DNA from: Scortum barcoo
Lineage: Eukaryota; Chordata; Actinopteri; Centrarchiformes; Terapontidae
DNA length: 64,000 bases
Assembly: GCA_023238725.1 (NCBI GenBank)
Contig: CM041546.1
Span: 21,398,085 to 21,462,084, forward strand
Reading direction: 5' to 3'
The notes beneath the pieces were generated by a model. That model searched no databases and was not told where the DNA came from. It saw only the letters and a program-made list of their open reading frames with translations. This document shows positions 14,191 through 24,564 of this stretch, in pieces. Position 1 is the stretch's first letter. Every line of letters starts with the position of its first letter. Made by a program: the position numbers and the translations under genes.

Positions 14191-15260
14191 TAATCCTTCT
14201 AATCATCAGCTTCACGGCCTCAGAGTGGTCACTGCAGTCCTAACATTACACTCTGGAGTGGAGAAAAGTGAGTTTAATGCACGTATCTGTGCACAGCACA
14301 CACACACACACATTTTACACACACACGCACACACATGTCTTCATCTTCATGACTTAGAGCCCAGAGGAACCCAACTCTCAAAGTGTCAGTTGACTGCTGA
14401 TGAATTGCGGAGCATCTTGTCTCTCAGCTCATCTCTGATGATTGGTGTCCTGAGGAATACACAAACTCTTACAAAAAAGCTTAAAAAAAAAAAAGGGAAA
14501 GAGGGAGGTGGGGGCAACTACAGCAGCCATGCAATGCAACAGTCCTTGATTAAAACGCTAGCAGTTGCATTTAAGTTCAGTTTTTTTCTGCTTCTTTTCA
14601 TATAAAAAAAAAAAAAACTTCTGCCTTCCTCGTAAAGCTGTACTAGGCAACTTCATGTTGGTACCTCCAAAATGGCAGCAAGAGGTAACGCTGAACGTTG
14701 AGGGCCTCTATGTTCAGAAATCCTGTAAGGCGATGTAAACTACACACAGTCTGCTCATTTTTTGCCAACCTTCATAATAAAGAAGACCAAGAGTCAGCAA
14801 AAAAGCGATCATTGGGTGAGTCTGGCTTTCCTGCCGAGGACACACTTTATATTTCGCTTTTCATTTCTCATGCACAGAGACAAAGTCCCATCTGTGTGCA
14901 CACCTGACACCTGCATTTCTAACAGCAGAGTTTCATCAGAAATGTTAGTGGATAAGACGCTCTTCCCTGCTGCAGCCCCGTGTTGTGATTTTCAAATTGC
15001 CTAGCACAGCTTTGACTAACTCTTATTTAGAAAAAAAAAAAAAATCCCAAAACTACAAGGGCCTTCAATGTAGAAAATTCTTCTAAAGTCATTAAAGGAT
15101 GACACGTGAACAGGAGAAGCTCAAAAAGTCAAGCGCGGGGTCCAACTTCCAGTCCTGTCGATATTTAGGAACGGTGATGGTGTTCTCAGGTTGTGTGATT
15201 CCCTGACTGGTCTGGTCCAACGTCCTGGTTCCCGGTCCATCAGACGGTCTATTGCTGCTG

Positions 15261-15457
15261 TTATTGTTGTTGTTGTGGCGTTGGTGGGTGTTTGGCAGCC
15301 AGCTCTCCTCGCTCCTCCTGGCTCAGTAACAAGCTCCTCGTGTCTGGGTACTGGCTGTTGTCAAAAGGCATATGGTGGACACTCTGGACGTGCGTCTTTA
15401 GGTTCCCTTTCTGAGAGGCTCGGTATGGGCAGAGCTGGCAGCAGAACGGCCTCTCCC
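15261..15457 (-). CDS. znf516: znf516 last coding exon: finger 11 and C-terminal tail
   Basis: The acceptor CCCTCAG|GGGAGA at 15458/15457 joins the phase-1 'ACA G' of the preceding exon to give SHTG-ERPF, a classic inter-finger linker spanning the junction. Finger 11 is CCQLCPYRASQKGNLKTHVQSVHH (CX2CX12HX4H) and closely resembles finger 2 (RASQKGNLKVH). The tail is polar and Gln-rich (MPFDNSQYPDTRSLLL, then four Gln) and ends at TAA (15261-15263). The same exon is open in the frame starting at its first base, giving GRGRSAASSAHTEPLRKGT and a stop at 15398-15400. That resembles the end of the human protein as I remember it. The finger frame is favoured because it matches the phase of both upstream exons and encodes a complete finger. 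Confidence 0.86.
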
Positions 15458-15485
15458 CTGAGGGACACACACACAACACACACAT
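15458..15485 (-). promoter_or_regulatory. znf516: UG-repeat 3' splice site of last coding exon
   Basis: The transcript strand reads CAUGUGUGUGUUGUGUGUGUGUCCCUCAG up to the exon. Only UCCCUC is pyrimidine-like and the rest is alternating UG. This is the second UG-type acceptor in the same gene. Confidence 0.55.
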
Positions 15486-16840
15486 GAAGTTGAAAGGTCA
15501 GGTGGAGGCATGAGAGGAACGTCACGCACTGAAGAGGACAGGACGTTTTTTTTAGGGAATTTCGAATATATACGGGAGGGGGGGTTTAACAAGACACAGC
15601 GACGCAGACCACGGATGAGAGTGGAGACAATAAAAAGGGGGGAGAAATAAGCAAACGCAGAGACAAACATAAACCAAGATGCATGATGGCATTCGACTAG
15701 AAACGGGGAGACATTATGCAGGTCAAGAGCAGCGTTCACATTGAATTTTTCACACCTAATATCACTTGAAAAGTTAACTTTGCTTCACTATGCTGACCCA
15801 GATGGACTCTTCTTTTCTCCCTCCTGCCATATGGAGAAGAGTGCCGCACATCCCCTGTCTGAACAGTCCTACTTTTTTTCTCCGTATACTTCCCTCAATC
15901 ACCACCCTATGGCCTCCCACACACACACGCAAACACACTGCACACACACCCTTTACTCCCTCTTCTAATTAGACTGACCTACAATGGCACAGACACCTCG
16001 GCAAAAAATATAAAGAAATAATAAAGGAATAAGCAACACACACCTGAACAAAACAAATGAGATTGCCATTTAATTGCACCTAATTATCATTTTGATAAAT
16101 GGAAGAGTATCAAAGCGGGAAAACAAATGACTCCCCGTGCCCCTCCCGCACCCTTCTCCCTAAAGAAGAAACAAGGAAATATAGCTGTTATCATACATCA
16201 TCAGAAACACAACGGTGAGGAAGAAAGAGGGGGTGGGGGGGGGGGGTTGAGGATGAGAGAGGGATAAAAACAAAAAAAAGGTATAATTAATCACACAAGA
16301 ATCTTTAAAAAAACACACACACACACACACAAAAAAACAGCTGTAGAGATGGCGAGGGCGTGAGACGTGAGAGGAAAGCGAGAACCTCCACGACATCGTC
16401 CTGCAGAGGAAACATCGCTGACGACGGAACCGGCGCACTACATTATACTAAAGGTTATCGTCACCGTAAAGCAGCGTCAACACTACATCTAATTGGACCC
16501 CTCCGCCGCGCCTGCTCCCATCATTCATAGTGTGTGGTAAATCTGAGTCCATGTGGGTGTGTGCGAGCGTGTGATGTGCGTGATTAATTAAGATGGAGGC
16601 GCGGTGTGCGGAACCCAGCTCTCTCCGAATGTCAAAGCAGAACAGATTTACTCCGCCGCTCCCTCCGCCTCGGTGCTCGTCTCTGCGACTAACTCTGAAA
16701 AGTCTGAAAAAGACATTAAGCAAAGCAAAACGGCGATTGCGATTCTGCGAGGTTGTTACATTTTTGGTGTTAAAAGCCATTTGCGCGTTCTTGTTTCCAC
16801 TAATGGACGACTGGCAGGTATTTTCATCGTTGGTGAATCT

Positions 16841-16975
16841 GCCATTCAAAACCAAAAGATATTCAATTTACTATCATATAAGACAACAAAAAGCAGCAAA
16901 TTGTCACATTTGAGGAGCTGGAACCACTAAAGAGAATCAATTTACTGAATGATTAATTGATTCGTTTTTACAGTA
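16841..16975. mobile_element. Copy of a common teleost interspersed repeat
   Basis: The segment contains ACCAAAAGATATTCAATTTA, then CTATCATATAAGACAA, AAGCAGCAAATTGTCACATT and GAGGAGCTGGAACCA. It closely matches, from memory, a high-copy non-autonomous repeat found across teleosts, whose flanks carry GATTAATTGATT-like words (also present here). I am not sure of its class. Confidence 0.65.
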
Positions 16976-17850
16976 TAAACTGCTTTTATGAAGTTTTTAT
17001 GAACTGTTTTATGCCAAATTGCTGTTGTGTTAAATCAATTTGTAACAAAAAGGGGTAACTATAAGAGAGGAAATTAACTCAAAATGTTACGTAGAGCCCG
17101 TCAGATTATGTTACATTTGAACTATGCTTACTGATTTGATTGTATATGTGTAAAGGTGTAAATTCAGCACAGGCAAGGACGAAACGAAACTTCATAATTC
17201 ATAGAAGCGACACAGTTGTGTATGAAAAAAATCTGCAATTTCGGCGAGACAAAGGGGAGCCTGTTGTCAGTGTTGACAGTGTTAACAGTTAACAATTAAC
17301 AGCTAAAGAAAAACAACAGTACGTGCTTCTGACTTTACCCAACAAGGCACTGAGTGAAACTTACAGGCGTCACTTTGCTTCCTCTTAATTAATAAAAGGT
17401 ACGTTAACCCTTCAAGTGTAATTAAACCTCACTGAGACTGGAGCTTTGGGAGGCGAAATCGAAGCTTTTTCGGCTAGAGGCAACCGTCATGTGTGTGCTG
17501 GATGCACACGTGAATGTCAGGTGTGATCCAGCAGCATGTGAGAATGCCAGGTGTTAATGCTAGGTGCAGAATGTGCCACATGAAAATAAATAAATAAATA
17601 AAAAAACAACGGCGGGGAAAAAAAAAAAAACAACACTCAGAAAAGGAGGGGGGAGGTGGTGGTGGTGCGGGATTGACACAGACACACATGCGGAGGTGAG
17701 ACGGTAATAATAGGAAGCATGCATGAAGCGATGGATGAGGGAGCCCGGTGGTTAGCCAACGTGCCACATACTTGTTTGGGAGCTTCAGAAGCGGTGGTGT
17801 GAGCGTCAGTACCTCTGTGGAGTCCGTTAAAATCAAACCCAACTGTGGGG

Positions 17851-17925
17851 GGAGAAGGAGGATGGGGGGGAGGGGTGGGGAGGAAAAGGAGGAGGAGGAG
17901 GAGGAGGAGGAGGAAGGAGGAGGGC
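17851..17925 (+). repeat. GGA/G-rich tract
   Basis: G-run followed by about nine GGA units (GGAGGAGGAGGAGGAGGAGG) within the last znf516 intron. It is G-quadruplex-prone on the plus strand. Confidence 0.9.
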
Positions 17926-18045
17926 ATTCGGTTAAAAGCTCTACCAGATCCACACAAGCATTTTTTCTTTTCATTCCACCGCCAACACCCGCGCACAGTA
18001 GCGTTTGCCACCAGCACCCTTGCTAATAGAGGGGAGCTGGCAGTG

Positions 18046-18085
18046 GCGATGATGATGGTGATGATGGTGGCGATGATGGTGATGG
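18046..18085 (+). repeat. GATGATGGT-type imperfect repeat
   Basis: Alternating GATGAT and GGTGAT/GGCGAT units in the last znf516 intron. Confidence 0.85.
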
Positions 18086-18448
18086 AACCTGGTGGAGGCA
18101 AGTCGGTGATTTAATATGACGCATGTTAATAGAGGCCTCGGGGTGGCTGGCCTTTTCTGCGTGTGCACGTCCGTGCTGAAGACAACCATCGGTGACAACA
18201 TTAATTACAGCCTCGGCGAGTGTTTACAGACCCCTACGCATGGGCGTGTGAGCGTGTGTGTTAATGCAGTGTGTGTGTGTGTGTGTTTGCACATACGGCT
18301 TGGGGAGGAGGCTGAGCGCTGCATCACTTACCATTTGGCCTCTGTCACTTGGAATCACTGGCTGTGCCACATATCATTCACACTCTCTATAAAGAAGCTA
18401 CTTATCTCACTGTCTACTGTGATCACTGCCGGCCCGGTTGATGGACAT

Positions 18449-18970
18449 GACAGGACAGGAGGGAGAGAAGAGCAGGAGAGGGAGGAGGTAGGGAGAAAAT
18501 GAAGAGGGAGGAAGGCAGACAAGTAGGAGAGGAGACAAAAGGGAGAGAAAGGATTAAAGGGAGAGGAGAGGAGAAAAGGGGAGATGAGAGGAAGCAAGAC
18601 AGGAAAAAGGAAGAGAAAGAGAGAGGGAAGGAGAGACAGAGGATGAGAGGAGTAGAAAACATGAGGGAAAACAAGAGAGGAAAGGAAAGAGGAAATGGGG
18701 AGAAAGAAAGACAGATGAGAAGAAACAAGAGAGGGAAGTTTAAAGGAAGAAGAGAAAATGTGAGGTATGAGGAAAAAGGAAAGGAAAGGAAAGAGAGAGG
18801 GGAAAGGGTGAAATGAGAGGAAACAATAAAGGAGGAAGAGCAGAATAAATGAAAGAGGAGAGAAGAGAAAGTTGGACAAATAGGAAGGGGAATAAGAGGA
18901 AACACAAAAGGAAAGGAAAGGAAAGGAAAGGAAAGGAAAGGAAATGCAGAGGGGGGAGGAGAAAGTAGAG
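18449..18970 (-). repeat. About 520-bp polypurine/polypyrimidine block
   Basis: The plus strand is overwhelmingly A/G with only scattered C/T, built from degenerate GGAGA/GGAAA units. It ends in a near-perfect (GGAAA)n run at about 18908-18943. On the transcript strand it is a long C/U tract within the last znf516 intron. A 227-codon open frame on the minus strand (Ser/Phe/Leu/Pro only) is a by-product of this composition. Confidence 0.9.
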
Positions 18971-20085
18971 GAAAACGCAGGCATGTCTAAATCAAGCTGT
19001 TTAGTGAATAGCATCGGGACGCATGCAAATGGATTCATAAGGTTGGCGTAGACAAATGCTGTTCTGCTTCATTAGAATGCGCAATTCCATCTCTCTAATT
19101 GACATGTGATTAATAATGTATACAATTTGTCACAGGTCAGTATCCGGAGCAAATCATGTTTCAGTTTAAAAAATAGAGACAGCTGCCCAGCCCAGGGCGG
19201 GGAAGGACTCACAGACTGGCTGTCACACACAACTGAACAAAAAGATCTGTTTTGATTTATTTTGGAGAATGCAGGAACGCCGCGGACGTATAGAGAGTCA
19301 GACGATGAAATATCAGCGAGAATGTGAATCCCCATGCATATATTCTCTATATCTCATGTGAGTGTTTCGGGGTGAATAAATAGCGGCGAGGGCGATGATG
19401 ATGATGATGATGTGTGTGTCTGTGTGTGTGCGTACAGGTGGCACAGGAATGAGTGACTGTTGAAGGAGTGGCCAAAAAAGTGGCGACATCTTGTGAGACA
19501 TGAATAATAAGTAGCTAATCAGGCTGTCCTGCAGGTTAACGCAGGACGCTGGACTTTTCTCAGACACAGTATACTAAATCGTCTCAACTGTTTGTTCTTT
19601 GCCGAGGTCGTTTGTCCACGTCTGTCCTAACTTTTCCTTTTAAATCATTTTACAGTTTCTGTTTCTGTGCAACTTCATTATCATTCAGGATTTTCCATCC
19701 AAAACCTCTTTTTATCACTGCATATAACTTTAAAACTTGCGTTAAACTACTTGTTTTGTCATTTTGTTGCTTAAATCAAACGTGCAAGCTTAGTTTGAGA
19801 TAGATGGAGGTGTTGCCACTTCTACATATTGGGTTTTAATAATGTCAGAGGAAAAAAAAAGAATATTTAAAGGGAGCAAGGCAAAACCAATTTCAACAAA
19901 ACACAAGGGTTAAAAGCTGACACATGTAGATACTATTGACATTCATAACTGCGATTTAGTTGATTTAAAAATGTTTTTTTCTGAGTTGTTTTCTATTGTT
20001 TTGTCAAGCCGCTGGTCATATGCGGTACATATGCAGTCTGCGTTCCTTTGTGTGTCACTGTCTTTTACTGTATGGCTGCATTTAC

Positions 20086-20192
20086 CTGTGTGGGATCTCA
20101 TGTGAGTGCAAGCAGGTGGCTGGGCTGACTGAAACTCTTCCCGCACTCGTGACAGAAGTACTGTCCCTGCCGCACGAAAGACCTCAGCATCC
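20086..20192 (-). CDS. znf516: znf516 third coding exon: finger 10; carries a second frame break
   Basis: The exon is bounded by GATCAG|GGATGC (acceptor, 20193/20192) and CACACAG|GTAAAT (donor, 20086/20085). Its peptide GMLRSFVRQGQYFCHECGKSF aligns with human RGTLRTQARPGEFVCIECGKSF, the C-terminal finger. The finger should read CHECGKSF-SQPSHLLA-HMRSHTG. The sequence instead reads GCACTCACATGA after CTGCTT, which gives LLALT and a TGA at 20098-20100. HMRSHTG follows in the other frame. Exon length is 107 nt. A 105-nt version, two bases shorter, would restore both the CX12H spacing and the phase-1 exit. The exon would then be phase 1-1 and skippable in frame. A single-base deletion explains the frame equally well but would give a 13-residue finger loop, so a two-base gain is preferred. 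Confidence 0.88.
20098..20109 (-). other. znf516: Frame lesion inside znf516 finger 10
   Basis: The coding strand around CTTGCACTCACATGAG needs two fewer bases to give LLAHMRSH. As written it gives LLALT and a stop. The exon length (107 instead of 105) agrees with a two-base gain. Confidence 0.8.
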
Positions 20193-20220
20193 CTGATCAC
20201 ACACAAACACACACACAAGG
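20193..20220 (-). promoter_or_regulatory. znf516: UG-repeat 3' splice site of finger-10 exon
   Basis: On the transcript strand the intron ends CCUUGUGUGUGUGUUUGUGUGUGAUCAG. There is no conventional C/U tract, and the alternating UG run occupies its place. UG runs at acceptors are known binding sites for TDP-43 and CELF proteins and can make an exon prone to skipping, as in CFTR exon 9. Regulation here is inference. Confidence 0.6.
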
Positions 20221-23200
20221 GAAAGAGAAACACGCAATTACACAAAACACTAAAGAGAAAATCTATAAAACATTTCAGGTACCTCACATTACAGTGGTCA
20301 AAATGATATAAATCAAACATACGGGATGTATTGTTAGCAGATACATCTGCGTTAACATGTTCCAGGGACATAGTCTGTGCTTTATCCAAAGTCCCTCTCT
20401 ATTTACTCCACTGCTCTAAATCCGATATCCATCAATTCATTGGAGTCCAAGAATGAATTTTATGCACTATGTAATGGGCTCAAAACCCCCTAAATTGAAA
20501 CTAGCGTCCATGGTATGTACGCTAGTTGATGCAAACAGTACCACAGTGCAATGCGTAACATTTCATAGATTCTAAGGTCTCTAAGGGGTTGTGCGATTGT
20601 ACAGCATGATGACACAAAATCATCCAAAATCTGGTTTTACTGCTCACCATAAAAGTAAGTATCAAGTGTGTATTCTCAGACCACAGGTGAGTAAAGGAAA
20701 TGTTGCTCAGAAAAATGTTTAAAAATATGTCTTTCATGCACAACCATAGATTAATTTTATATATTTATAACATTTAGAAGTTAAACTTAGTTAAATCTTA
20801 GTAAAGGGAAGTAAAATATTTCAAAAAGGCAAAACTACAAAGGCCAGCATGTCCTAAAAATCACACATACTTTGAATTTCTCTGTGAGCTTTCATATGTG
20901 AGTTTTTCTGAGAAGAGCGGGTGGAAAAAAACTGGACATCAGCATCAGTTTATTCTAAGGCAGGAGACATTTTCACGTGGAAGTATTTGCAGAGATTGAA
21001 TGAAGACATAAAGGTCAGTAATGGGCAGAAAGTGAGTGGGTGTACATAAGCACAGAGCCTGGCTGGAGCGGTGGAGGTAGGCAGCGTCAGTAGTGGACTC
21101 GCGCAGGCATCATTAGTATGTCTAATGTGTCATTATGAGCGGCCAGCTCCAGGGGCTGGACTGCAGCTGTCACACAGCATCATCTCAGAGGCTGACAGCC
21201 AGACACACACAGCACACACACACACCGCATAAATTACAGGCAATTAAAACGCCCCGGCTGTGATGTGCCCGCTCCGCTGCCCGTGTGTCACATGTCAGGT
21301 GTGTGTGTCCGCATGGGTATGTGTTTCGAGAGTTGCATATATGTGTGTTTGGTCCAAGGGAGGAAAGTGAGGCAGTGAGCGTGGCGTACACTAGCTGCAT
21401 TTACGCACACATACACACACAATGACACAACACTCATCACAAGCACATTTCAGCTTCTCATGTTAATGACCTAAAACGGCAAAATAAAGAAACTTGTTGA
21501 ATCTTGACGACTTCGAAAATCTAGTGACGTGACATGACACCAGTAAATGAGAAATCATTTTTTTTTCTTAGCTGGTGTCTCAGTGGAGGTGATGAAAAGA
21601 TTAAACAGTTGTTAATAAGTGAAACTTTCTTGCGCTGTCAGTGGAAGCTCGCTCTCTAGTGTTCATACCTGATACGACTGAATGTAGTTAAAGTGGATGA
21701 ACTGAAACTGGATTGTTTTTTTAGGCACATGCAACCTCCCTCACATTTACAGTACTTTCTTTTTACACCTGGACAACACATCTCATGCTTTCTTTCTCCA
21801 ATAATATACTACATTTTCAAACAAGACTATATTTGCTTCAGTTGCAGGTAAACAAAATAAGAATTTAATCTTTATAGACTGATAAATCGCAGAAGCCTGT
21901 GTGCGGCCCGAGATGACCTCACTGCAGATTTATCGCAAAAAAATCCTATATCAGCTGGCTATAGTTTTTAATGCTAGATGGATTTTAAAAAGAAACCCTG
22001 GAAAAAATGGAACATTTCTAACTCAACATAGTTAATGAGAATTTTGAAACTATAATGAGAAAGTATAAGAAAAATGCCACCAGGAAATTAATTGTTAAGG
22101 GACATGAAGCCCAACTGTGTTTGGCAAAGCAGACGAAGTGCATACTGAGCAGCAAAAAGAGGGGCCATTCAGCAAAGAGAAACCTGTTGTTACATGACGA
22201 GGAAAACTTGAATGACCGTATTTAAGATATTACATTTATATGATTTAGATAACTATTTAATAATAAGGACCAGTCAGTCATGTTATAATCATGGTTTTTT
22301 TTTTTTTTTAATTCCTGGTGTTCATATAAATGCGGTCAGAGCAGCTGCAGCCACGGGGACGATAGAGAGAGCAAAAAGCATTTAAAGATGGTCAAGGCAT
22401 CCGATCCGTTCAACAACGCTGTGACCACCACACACTCATGCACACAAACACATACACATGCACTCCTTTGACCTCTCTTGCTGACAGATAACAGGCCTGG
22501 GGCTTTGGGGGGGGGCTTTCGGCAAGGGGGGACGCGTACTGCTCAAACCCCCAGCAGACACATCACCCCCCCTCTCCAAGCATTCAGGCTGGTATATACC
22601 TGGGCAGTTGTTGTGTATTTTTCTGCGTATGTGTGGCAAGCAGGTGTGTGTGTAAGGCGGTGGGTGTAGGGAAGGTGTTGGAGGGACACAGCAGGACAAG
22701 GAGGACAGGGAGGCGGAGGAGGTGACAGAGAGTGTCTCTGGCAGCCCGACTGCTGGCCTCTGGATACTCTACTTCTACTCTGGGCCGCCAGCCCTTCTCA
22801 CTGATGCACTAATGAAAGACAAGACAGAGCCGGACAGAGAACACAAGCAGACACACACTCATACACATATTGCGGAGAGAAACGGGAGAAAGACTCAGTT
22901 GCTCAAAAAAAGGTCACTTTATAGCATGTGACTCAAAGGGCTAAGGCGGATCGTGACGATATGCGCCTGGACGGGTGACAGCGATGTCATGCGTCTGCTC
23001 TGGGGCTGTTGTCTTTGACCCCTGGCTCCATACAGCCCCACTTGACCTTAGAGACACAACTGAAAATGGGCAAATAATGCGGATGTTTGGTAATGACCAT
23101 TTCCAAAGCAGCTGGTGGGGTAATTATTCTGTCTCATCTCTCTCTTTGCCTCTTATGTTCTCTCTCTCTCTCTCTGTTTTGCCTCGCTCCATTCAAGCAT

Positions 23201-23350
23201 CTGTGCGAGTCTCTCGTCAGGCAGAGCCGTGACCTAAACAGTTTGTGACAGCTTTCTGGGAGAGTGGAGCTGGAGACTAGGCATGCCTCGCAGACCTGAG
23301 AGTAGCAAAGGTTCTCTCACGTCTTTCACAGTTAAAAAAAAAAAAAAACT

Positions 23351-23385
<35 letters not shown>
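23351..23385 (+). repeat. (CA)n microsatellite
   Basis: About 17 CA units directly after an A-run, in the intron 3' of the second coding exon. Confidence 0.95.
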
Positions 23386-23387
<2 letters not shown>

Positions 23388-23946
23388 CCTTTTGCATCTA
23401 AAAAACCCAAGCACATATGGACACACATGCGCTGACACACACACTGCCCCAGATACAGCCTTTTATCATATCTCACAAACATGCCCATGTGTGTGCCACT
23501 TTAATGGGTGGCCTCTTCATTATTCAAAAACCTTGTCAGAATTGCGCAGCGTGTGTGTCTGTCAATCACTTCCTGCCAGATGGCGACTTGTGCATTCATA
23601 CGCTAAGTGTGGATTTGTGACTGTGGGTGTCTTTTTTTTTTCAGGTTTAGCCTGTCAAGTTTAGCCAACTCTGCTCATAACAGCCAAAAACATGATGCAC
23701 AATGGGAAACATTTCTCTTCAACTCCTGACATTTGGCATTTTCTCCCAAGCAAAGATCCTCGGGGCGTTTTGTATGTGAGCTGATGATGAGTGATCTCAC
23801 AAGACTTTCTCTAAGACAGCCACTTCAAAACAATGGTATTTCAAGGACTCCAACTAACAAAAAACACTAACTGAACTGTGCTGCTACAAAATTGAACAAA
23901 CAAATGTGTCAGTCAGTCAAAACACTGAACAGAAATTGCTTCCTAC

Positions 23947-24523
23947 CTGTTGGATCCAGCATGGCGTTAGCTGCACCCCAGCGGTGGTAGAGGGCGGCCA
24001 GTTCGTGGGGGCTGTTTTTGAGCAAGCCAAGGATGTCCATTGGCACCTCCGGCGTCTCTGCGATTGGCTCCTGCTTCGCGTCCCCACGAGCCTCTGAAGG
24101 CAAAGAAGAAGATGAAGAAGAGGAGGAATTCTGTAGAGTGCCTCCGTATGCCTGGGAGGCTCCGTAGTTGTGTCCCGCTGTGGAGCTATGGGTGGCGGTG
24201 CTGGGCCTCGTGGCGTTAGCCCGACCCTGGCTGTGGGAGCCGGGGGGCGGCTGATGAGGGGAACCTCTGGTTCGGCTGTACTCTGCAAGGCCGTGTTTGC
24301 TGGACAGCATGAAGCCGAGGCCCTCTTGAGGCATCAAGTAGCGGTCAGCACTCCTGGCTGCTGAAGCGGAGTTGGGGCTCGGGCCTGAGGAACGCGAGTG
24401 GGTGCCAGTGTGCCAGTGCTCTTCTCCAAGGGGCTGGAGGAAGACAAGGAGCCTCCCCGAGGGTAAATATCTGCACTTTGGGTCTGAAGCGAGACTGATG
24501 ACTCTGGTCCTCTGTGTGTCTGA

Positions 24524-24564
<41 letters not shown>

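Larger units (their letters stand above)
11930..15260 (-). other. znf516: Probable znf516 3' untranslated region
   Basis: From the stop codon down to a strong polyadenylation signal there is no further coding candidate or convincing splice pair. On the transcript strand it holds a GA repeat (14188-14146), a UG repeat (13473-13447) and long AU-rich stretches, which are common in long fish 3' UTRs. The extent is inferred from the AATAAA site; earlier polyadenylation cannot be excluded. Confidence 0.6.
15458..20085 (-). other. znf516: znf516 last intron
   Basis: Donor GTAAAT at 20085 and acceptor CCCTCAG at 15458 enclose 4,628 nt, phase 1. It holds a 520-bp purine block (pyrimidine on the transcript), a (GGA)n tract, a G-run, and one teleost interspersed repeat. 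No further exon is recognised. The human protein as I remember it has extra residues at this point that could come from an unrecognised exon. Confidence 0.85.
20193..23946 (-). other. znf516: znf516 intron between second and third coding exons
   Basis: Donor GTAGGA at 23946 and acceptor GATCAG at 20193 enclose 3,754 nt, phase 1. It contains a long CA/TG repeat near the donor end (23351-23385) and no coding candidate. The acceptor region is a UG repeat instead of a normal polypyrimidine tract. Confidence 0.85.

Noticed and set aside
14108..14605. 165-codon plus-strand frame
   Set aside because: It starts in a TC repeat and passes through CA repeats and A-runs in the 3' UTR, opposite to the gene. 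It has no recognisable domain.
17474..18101. Two overlapping minus-strand frames of 166 and 154 codons
   Set aside because: Both are low-complexity translations of (GGA)n, G-run and GAT repeats within the last znf516 intron.
18355..19038. 227-codon minus-strand open frame (and the 160-codon frame inside it)
   Set aside because: It consists almost only of Ser, Phe, Leu and Pro because it reads the complement of a purine-only tract. It has no domain and no conserved words.
19943..20085. Read-through of exon 4 into the intron as the true C-terminus
   Set aside because: The frame stays open for about 47 codons after HMRSHTG, but GTAAAT is a good donor and the phase to the last exon is perfect. 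The intronic peptide shows no similarity to the family.
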